Position numbers and translations under genes: made by a program. Below the pieces are notes generated by a model. The model saw only the letters and a program-made list of their open reading frames with translations. It ran no database searches and had not been told where the DNA came from. A stretch of DNA of 12,176 nucleotides from Phoronis ovalis. Its lineage: Eukaryota; Phoronida; Phoronidae. Shown one piece after another: positions 1 to 7,952 of the stretch; positions within the stretch are counted from its first letter, which is position 1; each line of letters begins with the position of its first letter. The DNA lies in assembly GCA_028565635.1 (NCBI GenBank), contig JAOXYB010047214.1:1-12176 (forward strand), read 5' to 3'.

Positions 1-335
1 CACAAAATGAAAGTCATAGTTAGCAAGATGCTTTTCATGAATCATGGTTTATCTATAGTAATTTCTTGTTCCAGTTATCCCTTTCATGTGACAGATAATC
101 CCTAATTCAAGTGTTTCGTATGATAGGCCCAAATGATCTATGAACCTCAATGAACAGCAGAGCATAATGATGATATTCACACAAACTCTATGTACCGTAG
201 TGCCTGAAAATGCTAGAAAATGTGAATTTTTTTTTTATATTATCCTCAACAGAAATTATTAGTAGGAAATTAAATAGACAGATTGATTCAATTGAAAAAT
301 GAGGTGATCTACTGCATTTTTGTGTGAGATATCAT
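1..335. other. No gene seen; AT-rich, presumed intronic
   Basis: No persuasive open frame, splice pair or repeat is visible here apart from a T-run near 227-236. By position it would be part of the FAM120B intron, if the gene extends this far. Confidence 0.5.
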
Positions 336-343
336 ATCACATC
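336..343. repeat. Left target-site duplication ATCACATC
   Basis: This 8-bp sequence abuts the left end of the element at 344 and is repeated exactly at 765-772, immediately after the right end. Confidence 0.75.
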
Positions 344-764
344 TCCGGGGGGGTACTCAAGGTTTTTTGACTACGGGGATGTGCCGCGGAACCGAATCCA
401 AAATTTTAGCTTGCGGTAGCAAACCCAATCCAAATTTTTGGAAATTTTAGAGTAGCAATCCAAATTTTGTGAAATATTAGGGTAGCAATCCAAAACTTTA
501 AAATATTTGAGTATAGCTATCCATTTTTACACAAACTGACTGATACAAACCAAATTCCAAAATTTATTTATGGAATTATGGATACAAACCTAAAATTAAT
601 CCAAATTATTTGCTGTAAGCAGCGGGTAGCAATCCAAATATTTGAATATCGTTACGGAAGCAATCCAAAAAAAATACAGTAAAAAGTATACAATCCAAAT
701 CCAAAATTTTCAACTCGGCTGCACACTCCCACCAAAAAATAACTCGAGTACCCCCCCCCCCGGG
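344..764. mobile_element. Non-autonomous DNA element with CCGGGGGGGTACTC inverted ends and 8-bp target duplication
   Basis: The left end reads TCCGGGGGGGTACTCAAGG followed by a T-run; the right end, reversed, reads CCCGGGGG(n)TACTCGAG followed by a T-rich stretch, giving inverted ends of about 20-25 bp. The element is flanked by a perfect direct repeat ATCACATC at 336-343 and 765-772, the expected target-site duplication. There is no coding capacity; the 62-codon open frame at its right end runs through the C-tract and out of the element and is not credible. The interior is an AATCCAAA-rich tandem array. An 8-bp duplication is typical of hAT-type and some other transposases, but the ends do not look like CAGTGG-type hAT ends, so the superfamily is unassigned. 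Confidence 0.8.
393..709. repeat. Degenerate ~30-bp tandem array (GTAGCAATCCAAAATTTT-type units) inside the first C/G-ended element
   Basis: About nine diverged copies of a unit like GGTAGCAATCCAAATTTTGG lie head to tail, for example near 411, 451, 481, 511, 542, 579, 625, 656 and 687. Each has a GTAGCAA or GATACAAA start, a CCAAA core and an A/T-rich tail. Unit length varies from about 28 to 44 bp. The array fills nearly the whole element between the inverted ends. Confidence 0.75.
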
Positions 765-772
765 ATCACATC
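765..772. repeat. Right target-site duplication ATCACATC
   Basis: Exact copy of 336-343 abutting the CCCGGG right end. It fixes the element boundaries to the base, allowing for ambiguity within the C/G tracts. Confidence 0.75.
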
Positions 773-1027
773 ATACCTTCATCATATGTTACATGACTCA
801 ATCTATATAGAGTTTTACAAAATGTTTTAGTGACATTCCAGTATTATTTACAAGCTATAGTAACATTTCATATATAGATCTACATCTAGGCAAGCAATAG
901 TAATAAGAATATTCTTCTTATGCAGAAGTTCGCTGAAACACAACTTTTACAAAAACAGGTGTTACCAACATTTTCAGGGGGTGCACTGAATATAAAACCA
1001 TGTGAAAATAGATGGTGAGGCAAATCT

Positions 1028-1207
1028 TCATTTTACTATCGCAAGCCTTACAAACAGTGCATGCAAGTACATAAATGCTTCCAAATATATTGTCCTAGAT
1101 TCTGAGGTGCACAATTTGTATATCATGATAGAGCTGGATCCGAGGGGGATCTGCATGAGGAATTCTTTGATATCACTGATGCCTTGGCACCATAGCTGTA
1201 TTTTCAT
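1028..1207 (-). other. Unassigned 59-codon minus-strand open frame in the intron
   Basis: An ATG at 1207-1205 opens a frame ending at TGA (1030-1028), beginning MKIQLWCQGISDIKEF and ending FMYLHALFVRLAIVK. It lies on the same strand as FAM120B and downstream of its first coding exon, so I tested it as the next exon. The nearby AG acceptors do not join it in phase with the one-base overhang of the FAM120B exon, and I see no convincing match to the FAM120 C-terminal region. It is most likely chance. Confidence 0.12.
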
Positions 1208-1737
1208 TCATTGATAAAGAGATTAAATATAGGTGCTATTTCACCTAACAGAGTACAAATTATTTGTTTCTTCAACTTTTTTGTGCCTGCAGTTTGTTAT
1301 CAGTACAATGGAACTCCCACTTGATTATAATCTGGGTAATCACAACATGAATGAATGCATGTGATGCTTTGCTCAGGTATCCCACCCAACTCAGCTGATC
1401 CAAATCACTCATCATTCAAAAATTTTCATCCAAACAATATATTAAGTCTCAAGGACACCTGAACAGCGTGTGGTATAAAACAGGCTGTAACAGCTTCCAA
1501 GACCACATTTATGTATCATTTATTGTATGTAGCAGTAAAGACGAGACCTAAATTTGTTGCATATTGGTGAAGGAGTTTTCTATATTTTTTATAGCACTTT
1601 GTAAATAAACCAGAAGTAATACAAGGTAAGACGATTATAATACTAAAATACCAGGTACCAATATCCAATACTTTAAAAAGCATTGGATATTATTACAAAA
1701 TTAAGCAATGCAACTGTTACACTTACCAGAATTATCA

Positions 1738-1806
1738 CTATAATTAGTAAATTATTATGTATTTTAGTTATATATAATAATATAAATATATAATAAATAT
1801 ATAAAA
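1738..1806. repeat. A/T low-complexity tract
   Basis: The stretch is almost wholly A and T, with irregular TATAATAATATAAATATATAA-like runs. It accounts for the 81-codon minus-strand open frame over 1673-1918, whose middle is mostly I, L, Y and N. I regard that frame as compositional. Confidence 0.75.
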
Positions 1807-2252
1807 CATTTTTGTATGTGGGTTCTGTATAATACAAAGGATAGAATCTGGTAATTTTCCAGGGAGCTGACAATTGCACACAGATCCACATATAGTTGCA
1901 CAATGTGTGGTTTATCATGTTACACTAGGTCCACATATTTTGACATATCTGAGAGTTCAATGACATAAGTTTTCTGGAAAATGGGACAGACATTTGGTTA
2001 TTAATTCATAAATTCATAGAAAAGCAGCTGGTTGGATGACACAGATTTGATTTAATTTTGGAAAGTTGATTAATTAGTACCTTTAATTGTTTTCCTGAAT
2101 TAACAGTAAACAGGTGGCATTTAATCATAAATTTATAGTTTACTTGTTATTTTTAGAACTGTGTTGGTAATGATTTTAGGAATTGATCAATTAACTTATC
2201 TTTTTTTTTCTAATAAATTTCTGTCAGTAAAACTGCTGGTATGCACTAAAAC

Positions 2253-2260
2253 TGTTAATG
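2253..2260. repeat. Left hAT target-site duplication TGTTAATG
   Basis: It matches TGTTACTG at 3044-3051 in 7 of 8 bases and abuts the CAGTGGC terminus. Confidence 0.7.
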
Positions 2261-3043
2261 CAGTGGCAGATCCAGGTTTTTTCTGAAAGGGGTGGTGATT
2301 TTGTTTCGGATACAGGATTATTAATTCATATAAGGTACAGCATTATGGTGTAAAGTATACCTTTATAGAGATACCAACCAACAATTTCTTTAGGAGCGAG
2401 ACTTTTTTTGGGTCGAGTGAGGAGTGGGATTGCAGACCCATGCCTGCTTTGCGTGCGGTGCTCAACCAAGGTGGAGGTGTCATTGCCTCAGGCAGGGGGA
2501 GTCCAAAGGGCCTCCCGTGGAAATGTTTTGATTTTTACTTGCTATTTTCTAATCCTTATACCCTTCTTAGGCATAATTTTAAAATAGATTGTTTCCAAAA
2601 AATGTTACTTTTATATGCAATAACTTGATAAATTTTCATTAGGGATATTTATAGCCTTGGTTTTTCAGAATAGAGACAGGACAAACATTTGACAAAAGAC
2701 TTCCCATTTATTGGAAATATGTAACCTACCTATATCATCGCTACTATATAACATAAAATATAAAACAGCTATACATGAGAGTACCCAAGCAAATGGCCTT
2801 TGATATCACAGTTGTTTAGTTGTTTTATGTACACCGAAAAATTTTCATATTTCTAAATTCAACTGAACAATATCTGATGATTCAGAAATGTTCAACAGAA
2901 TGATCTTCATACAAAATATTTTATATACATTTCTTATATTTTGTAAATTGTTATTTACAAGTAAATATTCAAAATAATTTTCTACTTTTTTTTGGGATGG
3001 GGGTGCAGGCACCTTCCTGTGCCCGATGGTAAATTCGCCACTG
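2261..3043. mobile_element. hAT-like non-autonomous transposon (CAGTGGC ends, 8-bp target duplication)
   Basis: The left end reads CAGTGGCAGATCCAGG; the right end, reversed, reads CAGTGGCGAATTTACC, matching at 9 of the first 11 bases. CAGTGGC-type ends are widely seen in hAT elements of animals. Flanks are TGTTAATG (2253-2260) and TGTTACTG (3044-3051), a 7/8 match in the 8-bp size typical of hAT. No transposase is present; the 62-codon frame at 2440-2628 is too short and unrecognised. A G-rich subterminal block and a GGGTGCAGGCACC hairpin-like stretch (3001-3024) lie near the right end. The divergence of the ends and duplication suggests an old insertion. It sits in the presumed FAM120B intron. 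Confidence 0.8.
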
Positions 3044-3051
3044 TGTTACTG
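3044..3051. repeat. Right hAT target-site duplication TGTTACTG
   Basis: It abuts the GCCACTG terminus and matches 2253-2260 with one substitution. Confidence 0.7.
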
Positions 3052-3204
3052 TTATACTAGGAAGCACATGTATCTTTAAAAGTGTTCTTTAACCCCAGTT
3101 TATGTCTTAAAACTGTAAAAAAAATCACCAATACACATGATGTTGCTGTGACCATATTAGGAAAATTAAAAGATTGTTAATGACACTCTTCCATGATTAA
3201 TGAT

Positions 3205-3248
3205 AATAAAAAGTTATGTAACTGAGAAATAAAAAGTTATGTAACTGA
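3205..3248. repeat. Two-copy 21-bp tandem duplication
   Basis: AATAAAAAGTTATGTAACTGA occurs at 3205-3225 and again at 3228-3248 with no mismatches, a 23-bp period. The two copies are identical, so the duplication is recent. It lies in the presumed FAM120B intron about 240 bases from the exon. Confidence 0.85.
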
Positions 3249-3483
3249 CAGGTTATTTAGTTTGTAGTTTTCTTTGTTGTGGGCAATGAGAATTATGATC
3301 TATGACAACATGCATGGTTAATGAGATTGTCACAATTACTGTTTATTTTGTAACTGATGAGGAGCAGGGAAAATGACAGTACTAGTGTGTACAATACATG
3401 GCAGCAGGAAACAAAGATTTGTTTTATAACTGCAGATCAAGAATCTTTTGTCTATAATTCTACTTGTTAATCCAACACCAGAT

Positions 3484-3492
3484 ACTTACCAC
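3484..3492 (-). other. FAM120B: Splice donor ending the FAM120B-like coding exon
   Basis: On the minus strand the sequence reads TGTG|GTAAGTATC, a near-perfect 5' splice site with the exon's last base at 3490. The exon ends one base into a codon. It falls just after the AVKEW...ALPINVTSCG segment. Human FAM120B protein continues well past the equivalent point, which supports splicing rather than termination at the TAG/TAA that follows read-through. Confidence 0.85.
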
Positions 3493-5145
3493 AACTTGTA
3501 ACATTGATAGGCAAGGCTTCTATAATATCAGCTTCCTTCAGTGCATTACCAGCATAAACGCACCACTCTTTTACGGCATTCACACCAAGCACAAGTGAAC
3601 TTTGATATTCTGCTTTGTATTCTCCTGAAGTCAATGTACCAGCTCTTTGTATAGCTCCTACTGATTCTAACTGTTCAGTTTCTGAGCTAGCTGTATTGGC
3701 AGTAACTAAGCTGCAACATACTGCAGCACTGTTTTGTGGCATTTCACCTGTTGGGTTCTTTGTTTGCCGAACAGCATGTTTAGAGGTAACCTTAGAGAAA
3801 CCAGAGGCTACTATACAAGGATCTTGTGCAATAATAGTATCAGAGTCGGTTTCCTTTTTAACATTCAGCAATAAACCAAACAATCTTTGTCTGATTGGTC
3901 TGTAGACAAGCGATGATGATGGTATGTCTATGTTTGAATCGTCTTCTAAACTAACTCCACTATCAACTTCATTTCCTGTTAAAATATTGTATATTAGGGG
4001 CATTTGCATGCTGTTTCTGTGTCTTTCCTGAGCTTCAAGTAAAACCTCATTGTCAGCAGTAGGAACAACAGAATATTGTCTTTGTTTAAAGACACCATCA
4101 GTACAGCTCATATGTTTTTCTTTTGGACTTACATGTGATAGTTCCTTAGGAGTGGAAGTCAATTTCACATGTAACTGTTCTTCTTGTATTTTTTCTACAA
4201 AATCATTAGGTAAATAACTAAACACTGCATTAATGAAAGTTTCCTGTAGTTCTGTGCATTCAAAAACAACTTTTGAAATTATTTGAATAGTGTATAGATA
4301 TTGACCTTGTGTCATGTTTTCCTTGATAAATTTTGCAACTTTTGGTACTAATGCAGTGGCAGTTATAGACCTAAAACCATTCTGTGGTAATCCTAATAGT
4401 TTACGGTGAAATATTCTAAGTTTTGTACGGGATAAAATATCATTGCCAAGTAAGCAAGCAAGTACTGGGAAATATGTAACCGGAATATTCAACCTCGATG
4501 CTAATTTCTCCCTATCATATATTTTCACACTGCTGCTGCATGCACTATTAACTACTAAACTCTGTAATGACAGATATTTGCCACAATCATATATTAAAAA
4601 ATCTGAGTCTTGACCTAGAACCCCATAACAGTCATGGTGCATGCTTTCCTCAAATATAAGCCTATCTGCTTCTCCTACAGAAACAAGAACATTTTGATTA
4701 AGAACTTGTGATAAAAGAAAATGTGAAAATGTACCAAGACTCACTGGAATTATAAATTGTTTATAACTAGGTTGCTTCTGTGTATCTTTAATTACATTAA
4801 ATACTTTAACAACTTCTTTTCGATTCTGTTTCCGCCGTTTTACCCATACGGCTCGTTTAACTTTATCCACAGATCCATCAAATACGAACATGATGTCAAT
4901 CCTTGCCTTGTGGAATGCATCAATAAATAATTTAACTTCTTGTACATACTGCTTCCACTGCCCTCCATAAACCCAGTCTAAGCAACCATAGAATTTTCTA
5001 AGACATCCTAAACCATCTATGATCACTAGTGGATTTTTTTCATGTTGCTTATGATATTCTTTTGATATTTTGTGTAAACTAACCCTGCTGATGATCTCAG
5101 GGCAAGTTTCGTCAATATATTGCTGCAAACCTTTCACACCCATTT
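3490..5145 (-). CDS. FAM120B: FAM120B-like protein (constitutive coactivator of PPAR-gamma family), large first coding exon; gene continues outside this exon
   Basis: The ATG is at 5143-5141, and an in-frame TAA at 5191-5189 with no ATG between supports that start. Coding runs 551 codons plus one base to a donor reading GTG|GTAAGTAT (intron begins at 3489). Reading through the donor would add seven residues and a stop at 3467, so the 558-residue open frame is probably not the full protein. Residues 1-255 form an XPG-N/FEN1-like fold: MGVKGLQ start, VIIDG (D43), GGQW at 60-63, VFDG (D89), EWVKRR-like VWVKRR at 99-104, GEAD (E158, D160), GQDSDFLIYD (D179, D181) and GNDI (D235). After a low-complexity linker come IYNILTGNEV (384-393), YRPIRQR (414-420) and AVKEWCVYAGN (523-533), all in the FAM120B order. 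Vertebrate FAM120B is known as a nuclear PPAR-gamma coactivator, and the family also includes RNA-binding FAM120A. FAM120B fits better than FAM120A because GNDI and the DSD motif are intact. The C-terminal conserved region must be in later exons at lower coordinates or beyond the window. Confidence 0.9.
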
Positions 5146-5172
5146 CTGCAACAAAACTGAAGTTTTGAAAAA
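5146..5172 (-). other. FAM120B: Probable splice acceptor immediately before the FAM120B start codon
   Basis: The minus strand reads a T-rich tract followed by TTTTGTTGCAG|AAATGGG, placing an AG exactly two bases before the ATG. A second CAG lies 11 bases further upstream. This suggests the coding exon starts at 5145 and is joined to an untranslated first exon upstream (higher coordinates). Vertebrate FAM120B genes, as I recall, also have a large coding exon following a non-coding one. This is inference from the signal alone. Confidence 0.5.
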
Positions 5173-5399
5173 AGTTACTAACTGTAGTTTATTACAAAAG
5201 GAGGCTCTACCGTCTACGTCTACGAATAGTTTAGTTCGACTGAGTAAAATTTGTAGTTGTAATTCGTTATAAATTCAAACTTTGATTTCCCCGGTTAGTA
5301 TACAAGAAAGCGCTATGTAAAATTATCAAACTTTTTATCAGTTCAGAATGATTAGTTTTGCAGAATAATCCCTAAACAATGTGCAAATTTTTTGCTCTC

Positions 5400-5416
5400 G
5401 AGGGCGGCGCCATTTT
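5400..5416 (-). promoter_or_regulatory. Candidate promoter element: YY1-like motif next to a GC box
   Basis: On the minus strand AAAATGGCGCC (5416-5406) resembles the YY1 consensus (AANATGGCGGC) and runs into GCCGCCCT, the reverse of a GGGCGG box at 5402-5407. The site lies about 260 bases upstream of the FAM120B ATG, in a short GC-rich island inside AT-rich DNA. YY1 sites are common at TATA-less metazoan promoters, often just downstream of the start site. No transcript start can be seen directly. Confidence 0.3.
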
Positions 5417-5484
5417 AGTTTGATATCGAGACCAACCGGATATGCCCGTAAGGTGGATTCAAATCCGAATTCTTTATCATTGTT

Positions 5485-5496
5485 CCGGGGGGGGGG
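5485..5496. repeat. CCGGGGGGGGGG tract, possible solitary end of a C/G-ended element
   Basis: Two C followed by ten G resembles the left ends of the elements at 344 and 11090. No matching C-run right end or target duplication follows, and the sequence beyond shows no internal array. It lies about 340 bases upstream of the FAM120B ATG. It could be a decayed element or an unrelated G-tract; a G-run in a promoter region could also matter for transcription. Confidence 0.3.
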
Positions 5497-5499
5497 CAT

Positions 5500-6925
5500 T
5501 GTTCGCTCCAAGCCGGGGTTTCGAAATGTTCATTGTTCTTTAGTTATTTGCATTTGGTCAGTTTTTTTCCTTCGAAAAATGTTTTTATTACCTACAGTTG
5601 GACCTAAACGAAACATCACACGTAATACAGTGCATACCATAGTATATTTTGTAGTATAATTTTTATAAACACCATGCAGCCCATGATTGGAGTGTTTGTA
5701 ACTAATTTCTTAACAACAAATTCTAGAGCACCGGTTAGTGCAAGCAAAGTCAAATTAAAAGAACCCCATTTTATTGCGAATGATATGTAATTCCTTTGAA
5801 ATTAATTATGTACAATGACTAATTTCCTGACGGGAAATCAAGTAACATTAATTTTTGCTACACATGACGCCTTGCACGGCCATGTCTCTCATTTTAGGGA
5901 GGTGAGGTACTATGCATTTGCAATTAGCAAAAAAAGTACACAGTACATGTCTTGACTATTTCACGGAACATTTTCATTTCTCTAATTAAGTCAAAGAATT
6001 TTAAATATTTCAACAATAATCCAACAACGGCACGGTTATTAGTCAAACATGCCCTAGGCTCATATAATACAGCTTTAGCTAGAAAAACAAGAAAGGCGAT
6101 ATTTTTCTTGCCTTAATTTATTATGATTCCTTCAATCAGTGCGGACACTATAACTAGTAAGGACAGGTTCAAATGTTATCCAAATACCTACAGCGAAATA
6201 TAGCGTTAAACGATTTAGTATTATGATAATCACATTCGAGATGTGATCTGTCATCAGTGGTCAATTCCGTCCCCTTTTGTCATGGATGTTAAGCCTTCTC
6301 TATTTTTTTTGTCATTATACGGTCAACTTTTTGTGCTGTGTGTGCTACGCCACCTATCCATGCCATTTGCCTTTTAACTTTACTGATATCACGTAAACAA
6401 AATTTCCCATCATCACAAATAGGAATGTTGCAGTCTTGTTTATAGAATTGTTAACACCGTGTCAGTTCAATTTATTTAAATTGATGATAAATAGTATCTC
6501 TTGTTGACCGAAGTACTCCTTTTTTGTCCACGGTTTGGGACCTTCTTGACACGTTTTTATCCCCACATATTTTAAGTATCGCGTAATGTCAATTTTAGGT
6601 ATTTTGCATTAGGTTCCCACGCTCTTTGATCTGTTATCAAATAGATTTGATTTTAGTTATGTCTGCATACTCGACTTAAGAATATTCTTATTTTATTTCC
6701 GAAAAACTCTGGTAAGACAGTCAAAATATTTTTTAAATGGTATTAAAAGTTGTAAAATCTATTGCTGTCTGGCCTACTTCCAATTATGGGCGGACATCCA
6801 TTAGCTATGCGTTAATTATCAGTCGGTTCTTCCATGTGCTGGTAGAAGTACATTAGAAATCAACCAATACAGGAGTATACCTGGAGTATTCCGTTTTTAA
6901 CTATATACACGTTACTTTTTTTCAG
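5500..6925. other. Intergenic stretch with nothing recognised
   Basis: This AT-rich region upstream of FAM120B contains no long open frame, RNA gene or clear repeat that I can identify. The first part may include the FAM120B promoter and an untranslated first exon, but no exon boundary can be assigned. Confidence 0.45.
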
Positions 6926-6978
6926 GAAACTACAAAAAGGATAAATTTGGCATTATAGACGCACTTCTAGTTGTTCAG
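6926..6978 (+). other. Candidate 53-nt coding exon of an unknown plus-strand gene
   Basis: A good acceptor (TTACTTTTTTTCAG|G) and a near-perfect donor (CAG|GTAAGTG) bracket 53 bases. One of three frames is open, using two bases to finish a codon and then reading NYKKDKFGIIDALLVVQ. The other two frames have stops. A 17-codon open frame is expected by chance fairly often in such AT-rich DNA, so the case rests mainly on the paired splice signals. I do not recognise the peptide, and no partner exon in matching phase is obvious nearby. Confidence 0.25.
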
Positions 6979-7677
6979 GTAAGTGTTTAATCTTGAAAAT
7001 TGTAGTTTAGATGCTTGAAATCTTAGTGCCAAGGAGGCGCAGCAGCGATATCAATTACCATAGACAAAGAAACCGGATAGAATAATTTTGTGAACCAACG
7101 TTTACTACCGGCTGCACGTAGTTCTAGTATAGGAGTACGTTGAAGTTTAATTATAATTTACTACGAAGCTGAAAAAAAACGTAAACGATATGTCGCATGT
7201 ATTTCAAAAGAAATACATTTTTTTAAGAACTTGGTCTAATCAAGGAAAAAAAAGATACTATTAAATGCATATCTTATATGCATATCTATCAAATAATGTC
7301 TACGTTTTAAATTTTGATAACAGCAAGAAACGGAGCTCTGTAAGTCTAGGCGAACATTGTTCTGCCCTACATACCTGCTTGTGTAGAGAAATCTGTGTAA
7401 TGTATACAAAACATACATATTGGAGATTAACAGACGTAGTTCTATTAATTACACAAAGTTGAACTTTTCTCAAGTGGGAAGCTAAACATTATCGAAAATT
7501 GTATGTTAGCTTACCTACATACCTGTTACTTATAAACATAATTTGCACTAGAGAGGTGGCGGTTAACTGTCAGCTACAACTGGTAGTTTCCGGGGGTACG
7601 TTACATCACAATGAACTTTCTCTGGTGGAAGGGAATTAACCAAATGCTAGTAAAAATACAACATTGTACAAAATATA
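6979..7677. other. No gene seen
   Basis: Short overlapping frames on both strands around 7236-7462 look like chance in AT-rich DNA. An 11-mer CTACATACCTG occurs twice (near 7368 and 7515). A CCGGGGGTAC stretch at 7590-7599 resembles the ends of the C/G-ended elements but has no partner. Confidence 0.4.
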
Positions 7678-7782
7678 CACTTTAAAGTATAAATTTACAA
7701 TATAACGATACATGTAACAGTCAACTGCCCATTCTCTTTTGATGTTGAAAATAATTTACAAGGTACGTAAGCTAGGCAAACA
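7678..7782 (+). repeat. Left arm of the 105-bp inverted repeat
   Basis: Pairs with 7848-7952. It contains the segment GTTGAAAATAATTTAC followed by AAGGTACGTAAGCTAGGC, repeated directly in the spacer about 60 bases later. Confidence 0.8.
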
Positions 7783-7847
7783 TTTTGTAAAGAAATGTTT
7801 GGTGTTGAATATAATTTACAAGGTACGTAAGTTATTTTGTAGAGAAT

Positions 7848-7952
7848 TGTTTGGCTAGCTTACGTACCATGTAAATTATATTCAACACCAAAGGGGAATG
7901 GACAGTTGACTGTTACATGTATCGTTCTATTGCATATTTATACTTTAAAGTG
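7848..7952 (-). repeat. Right arm of the 105-bp inverted repeat
   Basis: Reverse complement of 7678-7782 with about ten substitutions and no gaps. Equal arm lengths support an intact element. Confidence 0.8.

Larger units (their letters stand above)
773..2252. other. Presumed FAM120B intron sequence between two transposons
   Basis: Apart from the A/T tract at 1738-1806 and the short unassigned frame at 1028-1207, nothing identifiable is present. A donor-like CTG|GTAAGTG on the minus strand near 1709-1717 lies in low-complexity sequence with no credible exon before it. The 70-codon plus-strand frame at 1002-1214 overlaps the minus-strand one and resembles no family I know. Confidence 0.45.
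7678..7952. mobile_element. Fold-back (long inverted repeat) element, 105-bp arms
   Basis: The arm at 7678-7782 and the reverse complement of 7848-7952 align over 105 bases without gaps and with about 10 mismatches (about 90% identity). Both ends carry CACTTTAAAGTAT. The 65-base spacer contains a further direct copy of the inner arm segment (GTTGAATATAATTTAC, then AGGTACGTAAG, near 7804-7831). The RNA or single strand could form a very long hairpin. The layout fits a fold-back or MITE-type element, but I cannot identify a clear target duplication. It has no coding capacity. Confidence 0.8.

Noticed and set aside
393-709. Regularly recurring AATCCAAA units suggestive of a CRISPR-like array
   Set aside because: Units vary in length and sequence with no conserved repeat alternating with unique spacers; the context is eukaryotic and the array is bounded by inverted ends and a target duplication, so it is a transposon-internal array.
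1028-1207. Candidate second FAM120B exon on the minus strand
   Set aside because: Each nearby AG acceptor joins the one-base overhang of the first coding exon in a frame that hits a stop, and the open frame itself has no clear match to the FAM120 C-terminal region.
1673-1918. 81-codon minus-strand frame containing a donor-like CTG|GTAAGTG
   Set aside because: Most of the frame is a low-complexity A/T tract giving I/L/Y/N-rich peptide; no credible acceptor or family match.
2440-2628. 62-codon plus-strand frame inside the hAT-like element as a transposase remnant
   Set aside because: It is far too short and shows no hAT dimerisation or catalytic motif.
3615-3905. 96-codon plus-strand open frame
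   Set aside because: It lies wholly antisense to the FAM120B-like coding exon and has no recognisable motif; it is a shadow of the real gene.
5450-5468. tRNA-like B-box (GGATTCAAATCC)
   Set aside because: No A-box, acceptor stem or cloverleaf could be built around it.
5381-5659. 92-codon plus-strand frame upstream of FAM120B
   Set aside because: It crosses the G-tract and the presumed promoter region, shows no motif, and is bounded by no convincing splice sites.
7236-7462. Overlapping 60- and 65-codon frames on opposite strands
   Set aside because: Short, overlapping and compositionally ordinary for AT-rich DNA; no recognisable motifs.
7590-7599. CCGGGGGTAC as another end of the C/G-ended family
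   Set aside because: No partner end, internal array or duplication nearby; the match is short enough to be chance.
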